DNA of 64,000 nt from assembly GCF_027530345.1 (NCBI RefSeq), contig NZ_JAPZQK010000019.1:62001-126000 (forward strand), given 5' to 3'. Under the pieces are notes generated by a model, which was given only the letters and a program-made list of their open reading frames with translations, had not been told where the DNA came from and did not search any database. The position numbers and the translations under genes were made by a program. Each line of letters begins with the position of its first letter. Position 1 is the stretch's first letter. Positions 1 through 8,242 of the stretch are shown here, one piece after another. Source of the DNA: Silanimonas sp. Lineage in GTDB: Bacteria > Pseudomonadota > Gammaproteobacteria > Xanthomonadales > Xanthomonadaceae.

Positions 1-2781
1 CAGGGAGACCTGCCCGGCCGCCGCCGAGCGCGCGGCCTGCTCGCTGGCCTTCACCGCCTCCGGCAGCTGCAGCAGCAGCGAGGCCCGGTTCGGCGCGAAG
101 CCGTCCAGCGCGCCGGCATTGATCATCGCCTCGACCGCGCGCCGGTTCATCTTGGTGGGGTCGACGCGCTCGCAGAAATCCAGCAGGTCGCGAAATTTTC
201 CCGATGAAGAGCCTGGCCCCTTGGCGCCACGCGCCTGCACGATGGCTTCGGTCAAGCCGGTGCCGACACCCTTGATGGCGCCGAGGCCGTAGCGGATCGT
301 CCGCGCGTCCTTCGCTTCGAACATCGTCGCCGACTCGTTCGCCTTCGGCGGCAGTACGGTGAGCTGCAGCGCGCGGCACTCGTCGAGGAAGTTGACGACC
401 TTGTCGGTGTTGTCCATGTCGGAGGACAGCACCGCGGCCATGAACTCCGCCGGGTAATGCGTCTTCAGCCAGGCCGTCTGGTAGCTCACCAGCGCGTAGG
501 CCGCGGCGTGCGACTTGTTGAAGCCGTAGCCGGCGAACTTCTCCATCAGATCGAAAACGGCGTCGGCCTTGGCTTCGTCGATGCCGTTCGTCGCCGCGCC
601 TTCGCGGAACATGGCGCGGTGCTTGGCCATCTCCTCGGGCTTCTTCTTGCCCATCGCGCGGCGCAGCAGGTCGGCGCCGCCGAGCGAGTAGCCGCCCAGC
701 ACCTGCGCCATCTGCATGACCTGCTCCTGGTAGACCATGATCCCGTAGGTCTCCTCCAGCACCGGCTTCACGCGCGGGTCGGGGTACTCGACTTCTTCCT
801 TGCCGTGCTTTCGGGCGTTGAAGCTGGGGATCAGGTCCATCGGGCCCGGGCGGAACAGCGACACCAGGGCGATCAGGTCCTCGAAGCGGTCGGGCCGCGC
901 TTCGCGCAGCAGGTTGCGCATGCCCGAGGATTCGAACTGGAACACCGCCACCGTCTGCGCGCGGCTGAACAGCTCGAAGGTGGGGCGGTCGTCGAGCGGG
1001 ATGCGCGCGATGTCGAGCGGTGCTTCGCCTTTCGCGGCGCGGCGCGTGTTGATGGCCTTCACCGCCCAATCGATGATCGTCAGCGTGCGCAGGCCGAGGA
1101 AGTCGAACTTCACGAGGCCGATGGCTTCGACGTCGTCCTTGTCGAACTGCGTCACCGCGCCCTTGCCACCCGGTTCCGAGAACAGCGGGCAGAAGTCGGT
1201 GAGCGGCGTCGGCGCGATCACCACACCGCCCGCATGTTTACCGGCGTTGCGCGTGAGGTCCTCGAGCTGTCGCGCCAGGTCCATCAGGTCGCGCACGTCG
1301 TCCTCGCGGGCGTAGCGTTCGATCAGCTCACCCGAGCGCACGGTGTCGTCGGTCTTGCCCTTCTCCGTTTCGCCCAGCGCGTCGTCGAGGGCGATGCCGA
1401 GCACGTTCGGGATCAGTTTGGCGACGCCGTCGACGAAGCCGTAGGGATGGCCGAGCACGCGGCCGCAGTCGCGCACCACGGCCTTCGCGGCCATGGTGCC
1501 GTAGGTGATGATCTGGCTGACGCGTTCGCTGCCGTACTTGCGGCTGACGTAGTCGATGACCTCGTCGCGCCGGTCCATGCAGAAGTCGATGTCGAAGTCG
1601 GGCATCGACACGCGTTCCGGGTTCAGGAAGCGCTCGAACAGCAGGTTGTAGGCCAGCGGGTCGAGGTCCGTGATGCCGAGCGCGTAGGCCACCAGCGAGC
1701 CCGCGCCCGAACCGCGGCCCGGGCCCACGGGGATGCCGTGTTCCTTACCCCAGTTGATGAAGTCGGCCACGATCAGGAAGTAGCCGGGGAAGCCCATCTT
1801 GATGATGACGTCGACTTCGCGCGTGAGGCGGTCGGCGTAGTCCTGCGCGGTCAGGCCCGCCGCAGGATCGTGCGAGGCGAGTCGCTTGGCGAGGCCGCGT
1901 TCGGCTTCCGAGCGGATCCAGGTGTCCAGCGTCTCGCCGTCCGGCACCGGGAAGGCTGGCAGGTAGTAGGTGCCGAGGTTGAGCTGGAAGTTGCAGCGCG
2001 CCGCGAGGTCGACGGTGTTCGCCAAGGCATCGGGCAGGTCATGGAAAAGGGCTTCCATTTCCTCGGTCGATTTCAGGTACTGCTCGGCGGTGAAGTCGCG
2101 CGGGCGCTTCGGGTCGTCGAGCACGCGGCCCGTCGCGATGCAGACGCGCGCCTCGTGCGCGTCGAAATCATCGCGGTCGAGGAAGCGAACCGCATTGGTC
2201 GCGATCGCCGGCAGGCCGCGCGCGGCGGCGAGTTCCAGTGCGGCGCGGTTGAAGGCTTCATCGCCCGGTTTGCCCGTGCGCGTCAGCTCGAGGTACAGGC
2301 GGTCGTCGAAGCGGCGTGCGTAGCGGTCGAGCAGTTGGGCGGCGTGGTCGTCGCGGCCGCCGCTGAAGGCCTGGCCCGGCGGACTGTCGGCACCGAGCGC
2401 AAGGATCAGGCCCTCGTGGTCGTCGAACAGCCAGTCCGGGCGGACGCCGAGCACGTCGCCGCGCTGGCCGTCGGCATAGGCGCGGGTGATCAGGCGCGAG
2501 AGCGAGAGGTAGCCGCGGCGGTCGAGGCACCAGGCGGTGACGCGGCCCAGCACGGCCTCGCCGTCGTCGAGGGTGAGCTGCGCGCCGGCGATGGGCTTGA
2601 GGCCCTTGCCCTCGGTTTCCTTGTAGAACTTCACCAGCCCGAACAGGTTGGTCGGGTCGGTGAGCGCGACCGCCGGCTGCCCGCGCTGCGCGCAGCGCTT
2701 GGCGAGGTCGGGCAGACGGATCGTGGAATCCGTCAGCGCGTACTCGCTGTGGACGTTGAGATGGACGAAGCGGGGCGGCAT
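1..2781 (-). CDS. dnaE: DNA polymerase III alpha subunit (3' end outside window)
   Basis: This is the catalytic subunit of the replicative DNA polymerase. The window holds the first 927 codons, starting MPPRFVHLNVHSEYALTDS; the remaining C-terminal part lies left of base 1. The N-terminal PHP domain is clear from the HLNVHS motif. The polymerase catalytic aspartates appear as PDFDIDF (about residue 395) and KFDFLGL (about residue 556). QTAWLKTHYPAEF and RYGLGAIKGVG match the later fingers and helix-hairpin-helix segments. The family is usually about 1150-1190 residues, so roughly 80% is visible. In many gammaproteobacteria dnaE directly follows rnhB; here a plus-strand hydrolase and a small ORF separate them. 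The ATG at 2781 gives the standard N-terminus. Confidence 0.97.
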   Translation of the reverse strand, partial: MPPRFVHLNVHSEYALTDSTIRLPDLAKRCAQRGQPAVALTDPTNLFGLVKFYKETEGKGLKPIAGAQLTLDDGEAVLGRVTAWCLDRRGYLSLSRLITRAYADGQRGDVLGVRPDWLFDDHEGLILALGADSPPGQAFSGGRDDHAAQLLDRYARRFDDRLYLELTRTGKPGDEAFNRAALELAAARGLPAIATNAVRFLDRDDFDAHEARVCIATGRVLDDPKRPRDFTAEQYLKSTEEMEALFHDLPDALANTVDLAARCNFQLNLGTYYLPAFPVPDGETLDTWIRSEAERGLAKRLASHDPAAGLTAQDYADRLTREVDVIIKMGFPGYFLIVADFINWGKEHGIPVGPGRGSGAGSLVAYALGITDLDPLAYNLLFERFLNPERVSMPDFDIDFCMDRRDEVIDYVSRKYGSERVSQIITYGTMAAKAVVRDCGRVLGHPYGFVDGVAKLIPNVLGIALDDALGETEKGKTDDTVRSGELIERYAREDDVRDLMDLARQLEDLTRNAGKHAGGVVIAPTPLTDFCPLFSEPGGKGAVTQFDKDDVEAIGLVKFDFLGLRTLTIIDWAVKAINTRRAAKGEAPLDIARIPLDDRPTFELFSRAQTVAVFQFESSGMRNLLREARPDRFEDLIALVSLFRPGPMDLIPSFNARKHGKEEVEYPDPRVKPVLEETYGIMVYQEQVMQMAQVLGGYSLGGADLLRRAMGKKKPEEMAKHRAMFREGAATNGIDEAKADAVFDLMEKFAGYGFNKSHAAAYALVSYQTAWLKTHYPAEFMAAVLSSDMDNTDKVVNFLDECRALQLTVLPPKANESATMFEAKDARTIRYGLGAIKGVGTGLTEAIVQARGAKGPGSSSGKFRDLLDFCERVDPTKMNRRAVEAMINAGALDGFAPNRASLLLQLPEAVKASEQAARSAAAGQVSL

Positions 2782-2842
2782 GGCGGCGTCCGGGGCAGAC
2801 GCCGCAGGCTACGTGCCCCGCTGCGGCGGGACAAGGCTTGAC

Positions 2843-3025
2843 TCAGCCGGCGTAGCGGGCCGTCGCGTAGCTGCGCTCGCGGTGCAACTGGCGGTCGAGG
2901 CGCTGCACCCGGTCGGCCAGCTGGCGCAGGGCGAGGTACTCGGCTTCGCGGCGCTGGTGCTCGGCGCGCGGCGACGGGTTGGGCGTCGGAGCGTGGGTGG
3001 GGTAGGGGCGGCTGGGGGCGTTCAT
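2843..3025 (-). CDS. Small hypothetical protein upstream of dnaE
   Basis: This is a 60-residue ORF starting MNAPSRPYPTHAPTPNP, on the dnaE strand and ending 61 bases before dnaE. The N-terminal third is rich in Pro, and the rest is a charged helix with regularly spaced Leu and Arg (residues about 28-52), which could form a short coiled coil. An in-frame upstream extension to 3154 looks non-coding. No family is recognised and no strong ribosome binding site is seen, so it may not be translated. If real, it is probably co-transcribed with dnaE. Confidence 0.4.
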   Translation of the reverse strand: MNAPSRPYPTHAPTPNPSPRAEHQRREAEYLALRQLADRVQRLDRQLHRERSYATARYAG

Positions 3026-3220
3026 GGCAGGGCTCGTCGCGGGTCTCGGGGCATCGCCGCGGAATGTGGCGATGTGGCGACAGTCTCTACGCACGTCCGT
3101 CGTGCGGTAAGTCACAAAAGTCAGAATGACCACCGGCGCAATGCCGGAAGTCATGCCCTTGCCGTCGCGATGTCATTTGCCGCCCCGAGACTGCCGAGAG
3201 GCAACTGGGCGCTGTGTGGA

Positions 3221-4237
3221 ATGAACCGACGGATGTCCGAACTGAGAATCTTCGTCCTCATGCTCGTTGCCCTCGCGTGGTTGCCGCCGCCTTTGGGCGC
3301 CGCTGGCGTGCCAGCGCCGGAGGGCTTTACCAAGCCGTTTCCGAACAGCCGCCATGTCGCGGTGCAGGGCGTCGAGCTGCACGTCCGCGAATGGCGTCCC
3401 CGGGGCGAAGCCCCAGCCGCGGACCGCGCGCGCTGTCCGGTGTTGCTCGTCCACGCCCTTGCGGGTTCGACCTACTCGTTCCGGCACGTGGCACCGGCCT
3501 TGGCGAACGCCGGGCATCGGGTGCTGGCGGTCGACCTGCCGGGCTACGGCTACAGCGCCCGTCGACCTTTCGAGGGCAGCGCAGCGGCGGCGCTCTGGTC
3601 GTTTCTCGAAGCGGAGGCTCCGGCACACGCGTGGTGCCTGGTTGGGCATTCGATGGGCGCGCGCGTCGTGGGGCAGATGGTGGCGGACGCGCCGTCGCGG
3701 GTCGCCGCCGTCGCCTACCTTTCCGGCTCCCCGATGCGGGAGCGCCGACGCAATCCCGCGATGTTCCGTGCGCAGCCTCTGCGCGGGATCGTCCTCGCGC
3801 TCGCGGAGCGCCGCTACCTGCACGCGCAAGGCCTTTCCAAGGCTTTGGAGGATGGCCTGGGGCGTCCTCCCGATGCTGCGGAGTTGGCCGCGTATCTCGC
3901 GCCGCTGCAGGTGCCCGGTACCTTGCCGGCGATTCTCGACGGCTATGCGAGCGACATGGGTCCGGACCGCACCGATCCCTCGCGGCTTTCCGGCGTGCCC
4001 AGCCTCGTGTTGTGGGGGAGCCACGACCGTTGGTTGAAGCCGGACGTTGGGGAGCGGCTGGCTTCGTCGCTGCCCGCCGCGACCTGGGTGCAGGTGGACG
4101 GTGCCGCGCACAGCCCGATGGAGACGCATCCCCGCGAGGTCGTCACGCCGATGCTCGACCTGTTCGCGAAAAGCAACGAAGGCGGGGCCTTCGCCGGCTC
4201 GATCAATCCAGCAGCGGCGGAACCATCGATGCCCTGA
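3221..4237 (+). CDS. Secreted alpha/beta hydrolase
   Basis: This is a 338-residue alpha/beta-hydrolase-fold enzyme of unknown substrate. Residues about 5-29 form a signal peptide (hydrophobic run [18 protein letters not shown]), so a periplasmic or secreted location is inferred. The nucleophile elbow GHSMG, the acid SHDRW and the histidine [11 protein letters not shown] supply the catalytic Ser-Asp-His triad in the normal order. An [10 protein letters not shown] segment fits the oxyanion-hole strand. An in-frame ATG at 3233 is an alternative start. The gene is opposite to its neighbours and its 3' end overlaps rnhB by 35 bases, so it interrupts the usual rnhB-dnaE adjacency. Esterase, lipase or haloperoxidase-like activity cannot be told apart from sequence alone. 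Confidence 0.85.
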   Translation: MNRRMSELRIFVLMLVALAWLPPPLGAAGVPAPEGFTKPFPNSRHVAVQGVELHVREWRPRGEAPAADRARCPVLLVHALAGSTYSFRHVAPALANAGHRVLAVDLPGYGYSARRPFEGSAAAALWSFLEAEAPAHAWCLVGHSMGARVVGQMVADAPSRVAAVAYLSGSPMRERRRNPAMFRAQPLRGIVLALAERRYLHAQGLSKALEDGLGRPPDAAELAAYLAPLQVPGTLPAILDGYASDMGPDRTDPSRLSGVPSLVLWGSHDRWLKPDVGERLASSLPAATWVQVDGAAHSPMETHPREVVTPMLDLFAKSNEGGAFAGSINPAAAEPSMP

Positions 4238-4805
4238 CGGGCGCGAAACTGCGCCGATGCGCCGGGCAGGGTCCGAAGCGGCGAAGCGCGTCGAGGTGCT
4301 CGGGCGTCGGATAGCCCTTGTGTGCGGCGAAGCCGTACTCCGGGTGCGCCGCATTGAGGTCCAGCATCCAGCGATCGCGCGCCACCTTGGCGAGAATCGA
4401 GGCCGCCGAGATCGCAGCGATCTTCGCGTCGCCCTTGACGATGGCTTCGGCGGCGATACCCAGGCCGGGCGGCACGCGGTTGCCGTCGACGAGCACGCGC
4501 GAGGGCGTGGTCGCCAGCGCCGCCACCGCGCGCCGCATGCCGGCCATCGTGGCCTGCAGGATGTTGAGGCGGTCGATCTCGTCGGCGTGCACGAACACGA
4601 TGGCGAAGGCGAGCGCCTCGGACTGGATGCGCGGGAACAGCGCCTCGCGGCGGGCTTCCGACAGCGCCTTGGAATCGCCGAGACCGTCGATGCGTCGGGC
4701 CGGGTCGAGGATCACCGCGGCCACCGCCACCGGGCCGGCCAGCGGCCCGCGGCCGGCTTCGTCGACGCCGGCGACGCCGGGCACGGTCCACGACGGATCG
4801 ATCAT
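4203..4805 (-). CDS. rnhB: Ribonuclease HII
   Basis: This 200-residue enzyme removes ribonucleotides from RNA-DNA hybrids. The catalytic motif [14 protein letters not shown] lies near residue 13, and later acidic residues occur in [10 protein letters not shown] and [12 protein letters not shown], the normal RNase HII layout. The start ATG overlaps the lpxB stop in an ATGA tetranucleotide, so translation is probably coupled. The 3' end runs 35 bases into the convergent hydrolase gene. It is the last gene of the lipid A block, as in many gammaproteobacteria. Confidence 0.96.
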   Translation of the reverse strand: MIDPSWTVPGVAGVDEAGRGPLAGPVAVAAVILDPARRIDGLGDSKALSEARREALFPRIQSEALAFAIVFVHADEIDRLNILQATMAGMRRAVAALATTPSRVLVDGNRVPPGLGIAAEAIVKGDAKIAAISAASILAKVARDRWMLDLNAAHPEYGFAAHKGYPTPEHLDALRRFGPCPAHRRSFAPVRASMVPPLLD

Positions 4806-5959
4806 TGCGGCAACAGCGTCGACACCGCCTCGGCCGCCGCCCGCGGCATCGGGGCGTGCAGCGCCTCGTGCAGGCCTTCGAAGCGCAGGCGGTGGGCCGG
4901 CGTGAGGCCCTCGCGCAGCAGGCGCTCGATGTCGTCCGCCAGCACGTCGGCGCGGCAGTCGGCCTGCATACGTTCCGGCACCAGCGATTCGCCGGCCAGC
5001 ACGTTCGGCAGGCTGTAGCGCTCGACCTTCAACAGGCCGAAGGCCTTGACGATGAAATGCGTGAGCGGCGCGATGCGGTAGGCCACGACCATCGGCCGCT
5101 TGGCCAGCATCGCTTCGAGGGCCGCCGTGCCGGAGGCCAGCAGCACCGCATCGCTGGCCACCATGGCCTCGCGTGCACGGCCGTCGACGAGGTGCAGGGC
5201 CCCATGCAGGGCGAGCGAGGCCGGGTGTGCCGCGAGCAGGGCCTGGAAGCGTTCGCGGCAGCGCGGGTTCGCCATCGGGGCGAGCACGCGGAGGTCCGGC
5301 AGGCGCTGGCGCAGCAGGTCGACCGCGTCGAGGAACACCGGCCCGAGCCGGGCGATCTCGCTGCCGCGGCTGCCGGGCAGCAGGGCGAGCAGCGGGCCGC
5401 CGCCGTCGAGGCCCAGCGCGCGCCGGGCGGCGTCGCGGTCCGGGTGCATTGGCAGCATCGCTGCGAGGGGGTGGCCGACGAAGCTCGCCTCGACGCCGTG
5501 CTTCGCATAGATGGCCGGCTCCATCGGGAACAGGCAGAGCACGCGGTCGGCCGACGTGCCGATTTTCGCGGCGCGGCCTTCGCGCCAGGCCCAGACCGAG
5601 GGGCTGACGTAGTGCACGGTGCGAATGCCGCGCTGCTTCAGCCACTTCTCCAGCCCGAGGTTGAAATCGGGGGCGTCGATGCCGATCACCACGTCCGGCT
5701 GCCAAGCCAGCAGGTGTTCGCGCAAGTTGCGGCGGAGGCGAAGCAGGCGCGGCAGATGCTTGAGCACCTCGACGAGGCCCATGACCGCGAGTTCCTCGCA
5801 GTCGTGCCAGGCGGTGACGCCGGCGGCGCGCATCTCCGGCCCGGCGATGCCGACGAACTCGGCATCAGGGTGCAGGGCCTTCAGGTCACGAACGAGGGCA
5901 GCGCCGAGCAGGTCGCCCGAGGCCTCGCCCGCGACCAGCGCGATGCGCGGCGAGCCCAT
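4802..5959 (-). CDS. lpxB: Lipid-A-disaccharide synthase
   Basis: This 385-residue peripheral membrane glycosyltransferase (GT-B fold, family GT19) joins UDP-2,3-diacylglucosamine and lipid X to make the lipid A disaccharide. The N-terminal signature [12 protein letters not shown] is intact, and [16 protein letters not shown] matches the conserved C-terminal nucleotide-sugar region. Length is standard. The ATG shares one base with the lpxA stop (TGATG), and the stop overlaps the rnhB start. It lies in the order lpxD-fabZ-lpxA-lpxB. Confidence 0.97.
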   Translation of the reverse strand: MGSPRIALVAGEASGDLLGAALVRDLKALHPDAEFVGIAGPEMRAAGVTAWHDCEELAVMGLVEVLKHLPRLLRLRRNLREHLLAWQPDVVIGIDAPDFNLGLEKWLKQRGIRTVHYVSPSVWAWREGRAAKIGTSADRVLCLFPMEPAIYAKHGVEASFVGHPLAAMLPMHPDRDAARRALGLDGGGPLLALLPGSRGSEIARLGPVFLDAVDLLRQRLPDLRVLAPMANPRCRERFQALLAAHPASLALHGALHLVDGRAREAMVASDAVLLASGTAALEAMLAKRPMVVAYRIAPLTHFIVKAFGLLKVERYSLPNVLAGESLVPERMQADCRADVLADDIERLLREGLTPAHRLRFEGLHEALHAPMPRAAAEAVSTLLPQ

Positions 5960-6744
5960 CAGCGCAGCAGGCCGCGCTCGCTCGACTCGATGAAGGCGAG
6001 CATGCGGGCGACGTCTTCCGATGTGGTAGCGGCTTCCGCGAGCTGCTGCTTGGCCTCGGCCAGCGGCGCGCCCGACATGAACACGGCGCGGTAGGCGCGC
6101 TTGATGGCCGCGATGCGTTCGGCGTCGAAGCCGCGGCGCTTCAGGCCTTCCGAATTGATGCCGCGCGGCACCGCGTACTTGTCGGCGACGATCACGAAGG
6201 GCGCGACGTCGGCGTTGACCAGGCTGCCCATGCCCACGAAGGCATGCGCGCCAATGCGGCAGAACTGATGAATGCCCGCGAATCCACCAAGAATCGCCCA
6301 GTCCTCCACGACGACGTGGCCGGCGAGCGTGGCGTTGTTGGCGAAGATACAGTGGTTGCCGATCACCACGTCGTGGGCGACGTGCACGTAGGCCATCACC
6401 CAGTTGTCGTTGCCGACGGTGGTGACGCCGCCGCCATCGACGGTGCCGCGCGAGAACGTGGTGAATTCGAAGATGGTGTTGCGGTCGCCGATGACGAGCT
6501 GCGTCGGTTCGCCCTTGTGCTTCTTGTCCTGCGGCTGGCCGCCGAGGCTGGCGTGCGCATGGATCACGTTGTCCCGGCCGATGCGGGTCGGGCCGAGGAT
6601 CGAGCAGTGCGAGCCGATGCTCGTGCCCGCGCCGATCTCGACGTCCGGCCCGATCACCGTGAACGGCCCCACGGAGACGCCGTCGTCCAGCCGGGCCTTC
6701 GGGTCGATGATGGCGGTCGGGTGGATGGCGGCGTTCGCGTTCAT
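5959..6744 (-). CDS. lpxA: UDP-N-acetylglucosamine O-acyltransferase
   Basis: This 261-residue cytoplasmic trimeric left-handed beta-helix enzyme adds 3-hydroxyacyl from ACP to UDP-GlcNAc, the first step of lipid A synthesis. Hexapeptide repeats run through the N-terminal two thirds ([20 protein letters not shown] onward). The catalytic His region [15 protein letters not shown] and the C-terminal helical bundle ([19 protein letters not shown]) are present. I chose the ATG at 6744, which overlaps the fabZ stop by four bases (ATGA); an extension to 6765 would add residues unlike the family. Confidence 0.97.
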   Translation of the reverse strand: MNANAAIHPTAIIDPKARLDDGVSVGPFTVIGPDVEIGAGTSIGSHCSILGPTRIGRDNVIHAHASLGGQPQDKKHKGEPTQLVIGDRNTIFEFTTFSRGTVDGGGVTTVGNDNWVMAYVHVAHDVVIGNHCIFANNATLAGHVVVEDWAILGGFAGIHQFCRIGAHAFVGMGSLVNADVAPFVIVADKYAVPRGINSEGLKRRGFDAERIAAIKRAYRAVFMSGAPLAEAKQQLAEAATTSEDVARMLAFIESSERGLLR

Positions 6745-7208
6745 GCGGCCTTGGTCTCCGCGCACAGCATCTCGGCGCTGGCCACTTCCTTGCCGTCCAC
6801 GAGCGCCTTGCCTTCGTAGAGGGCCATGTTGCGGATGGTGCGCTTCAGCGTGACTTCGAGGATGAGCTGGTCGCCGGGCACCACCATCTTCGAGAAGCGC
6901 GCGTTGTCGACCTTCACCAGGTAGAACTGGCTCGGGCCGTTGTTCTCGGCGCAGGCCTTGCCTTCCGAGAGCATCGACAGCAGGCCGCCGGCCTGCGCCA
7001 TCGCCTCGATCACCAAGACGCCCGGCATCACCGGGTTGCCGGGGAAGTGGCCGGTGAAGTGCGGCTCGCTCGCGGTAACGTTCTTCAGCGCGACGATGCG
7101 CTGGCGCGGCTCGACGGACAGCACGCGGTCGACCAGCAGGAACGGGAAGCGGTGCGGCAGCAGGCGTTCGATGCAGCGGACGTCGAGCGGGAAGGGGGGC
7201 AGGGTCAT
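6741..7208 (-). CDS. fabZ: 3-hydroxyacyl-ACP dehydratase FabZ
   Basis: This 155-residue hot-dog-fold dehydratase converts 3-hydroxyacyl-ACP to trans-2-enoyl-ACP in fatty acid synthesis. [14 protein letters not shown] and [20 protein letters not shown] contain the catalytic His and Glu. The ATG at 7208 overlaps the lpxD stop (ATGA), and the stop overlaps the lpxA start, so the lpxD-fabZ-lpxA-lpxB-rnhB run is an unbroken coupled series. Its position balances 3-hydroxyacyl-ACP use between lipid A and fatty acids. Confidence 0.97.
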   Translation of the reverse strand: MTLPPFPLDVRCIERLLPHRFPFLLVDRVLSVEPRQRIVALKNVTASEPHFTGHFPGNPVMPGVLVIEAMAQAGGLLSMLSEGKACAENNGPSQFYLVKVDNARFSKMVVPGDQLILEVTLKRTIRNMALYEGKALVDGKEVASAEMLCAETKAA

Positions 7209-8236
7209 GAGCTGGAATCGTTCTTCTTGAGCAGGATTCTGGCGAGTCGGTCGAGCTGGCCGAAACGGGCGGCGTTCTTGCGCCATTCGCGCTTGGGCTG
7301 CAGGGGCGTCCCGGAAGCGTACTCCCCCGGCTCGCCGAGCGAATGGGTGACGAGGCTCATGGCGCCGATCGTCACCTTGTCGGTGATCTCGAGATGGCCA
7401 ATGATGCCGGCCGCGCCGCCCACCAGGCACCAGCGGCCGATGCGCGTGGAGCCCGCCACCGCGACGCAGCCGGCCATCGCCGTATGCGCGCCGATGCGGA
7501 CGTTGTGGCCGATCTGGATCTGGTTGTCGAGGCGCACGTCCTCCTCGAGCACGGTGTCATCGATGGCGCCGCGGTCGATCGTGGTGTTCGCGCCGATCTC
7601 GCAGTCGTCGCCCACCACCACGCCGCCGAGCTGGGGCACGTTGATCCAGCGGCCACCATCCACCGCGAGCCCGAAGCCGTCGGCGCCGAGCACGGCGCCC
7701 GGATGGATGCGGACGCGCTCGCCAAGTCGCACGCGGCGCACGAGGGTGACGCGCGCCACCAGCTCGCTGCCCGCGCCGACCACGCAGTCCTCGCCGATCA
7801 CGCTGCCCGCACCGACCATCGCGCCCGCGGCAACGACGCTGCGCGCGCCGACGCTGACAAAGGCGCCGATGTGCGCGGTGGGATCGACGGTGGCGGTCGG
7901 GTCGATGTCCGCGCTGGCGTGGACGCCCGCCGGGCGCGTAGGCACGCGCTCGAACAGCGCGGCGATGCGCGCGTAGGTCGCGTAGGGATTCGCACTCAGA
8001 AGCGCCGGTACCGGGCAGTGCTCGGCTTCCGCCGGGTGCAGCACCACGGCCGCCACGCGGGTGGCGGCCAGATGCTTGCGATAGGCCGGGTTGGCCAGGA
8101 AGGCCAGCGTGCCGGGCGGGGGCGCCTCCGCCTGCAGCGGCGCGACGCCGTAGACCTCCGCATCCTCGCCGCGCCACTCGAGCCCGAAGCGTTCGGCGAG
8201 CGCGGACAGCCGGAAGCGCGGGGTCGTCGCTTCCAT
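7205..8236 (-). CDS. lpxD: UDP-3-O-(3-hydroxyacyl)glucosamine N-acyltransferase
   Basis: This 343-residue left-handed beta-helix trimer catalyses the third step of lipid A synthesis. It has an N-terminal uridine-binding domain (residues 1-100), a hexapeptide-repeat helix ([19 protein letters not shown] onward) and the catalytic His near [10 protein letters not shown]. The start at 8236 lies six bases after the bamA stop. There is no skp gene between bamA and lpxD, unlike in E. coli. Confidence 0.97.
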   Translation of the reverse strand: MEATTPRFRLSALAERFGLEWRGEDAEVYGVAPLQAEAPPPGTLAFLANPAYRKHLAATRVAAVVLHPAEAEHCPVPALLSANPYATYARIAALFERVPTRPAGVHASADIDPTATVDPTAHIGAFVSVGARSVVAAGAMVGAGSVIGEDCVVGAGSELVARVTLVRRVRLGERVRIHPGAVLGADGFGLAVDGGRWINVPQLGGVVVGDDCEIGANTTIDRGAIDDTVLEEDVRLDNQIQIGHNVRIGAHTAMAGCVAVAGSTRIGRWCLVGGAAGIIGHLEITDKVTIGAMSLVTHSLGEPGEYASGTPLQPKREWRKNAARFGQLDRLARILLKKNDSSS

Positions 8237-8242
8237 CCGCCG

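Noticed and set aside
457-2841. 794-residue plus-strand open frame
   Set aside because: It is antisense to dnaE, has His/Arg/Ala-heavy composition with no domain, and is a typical high-GC shadow.
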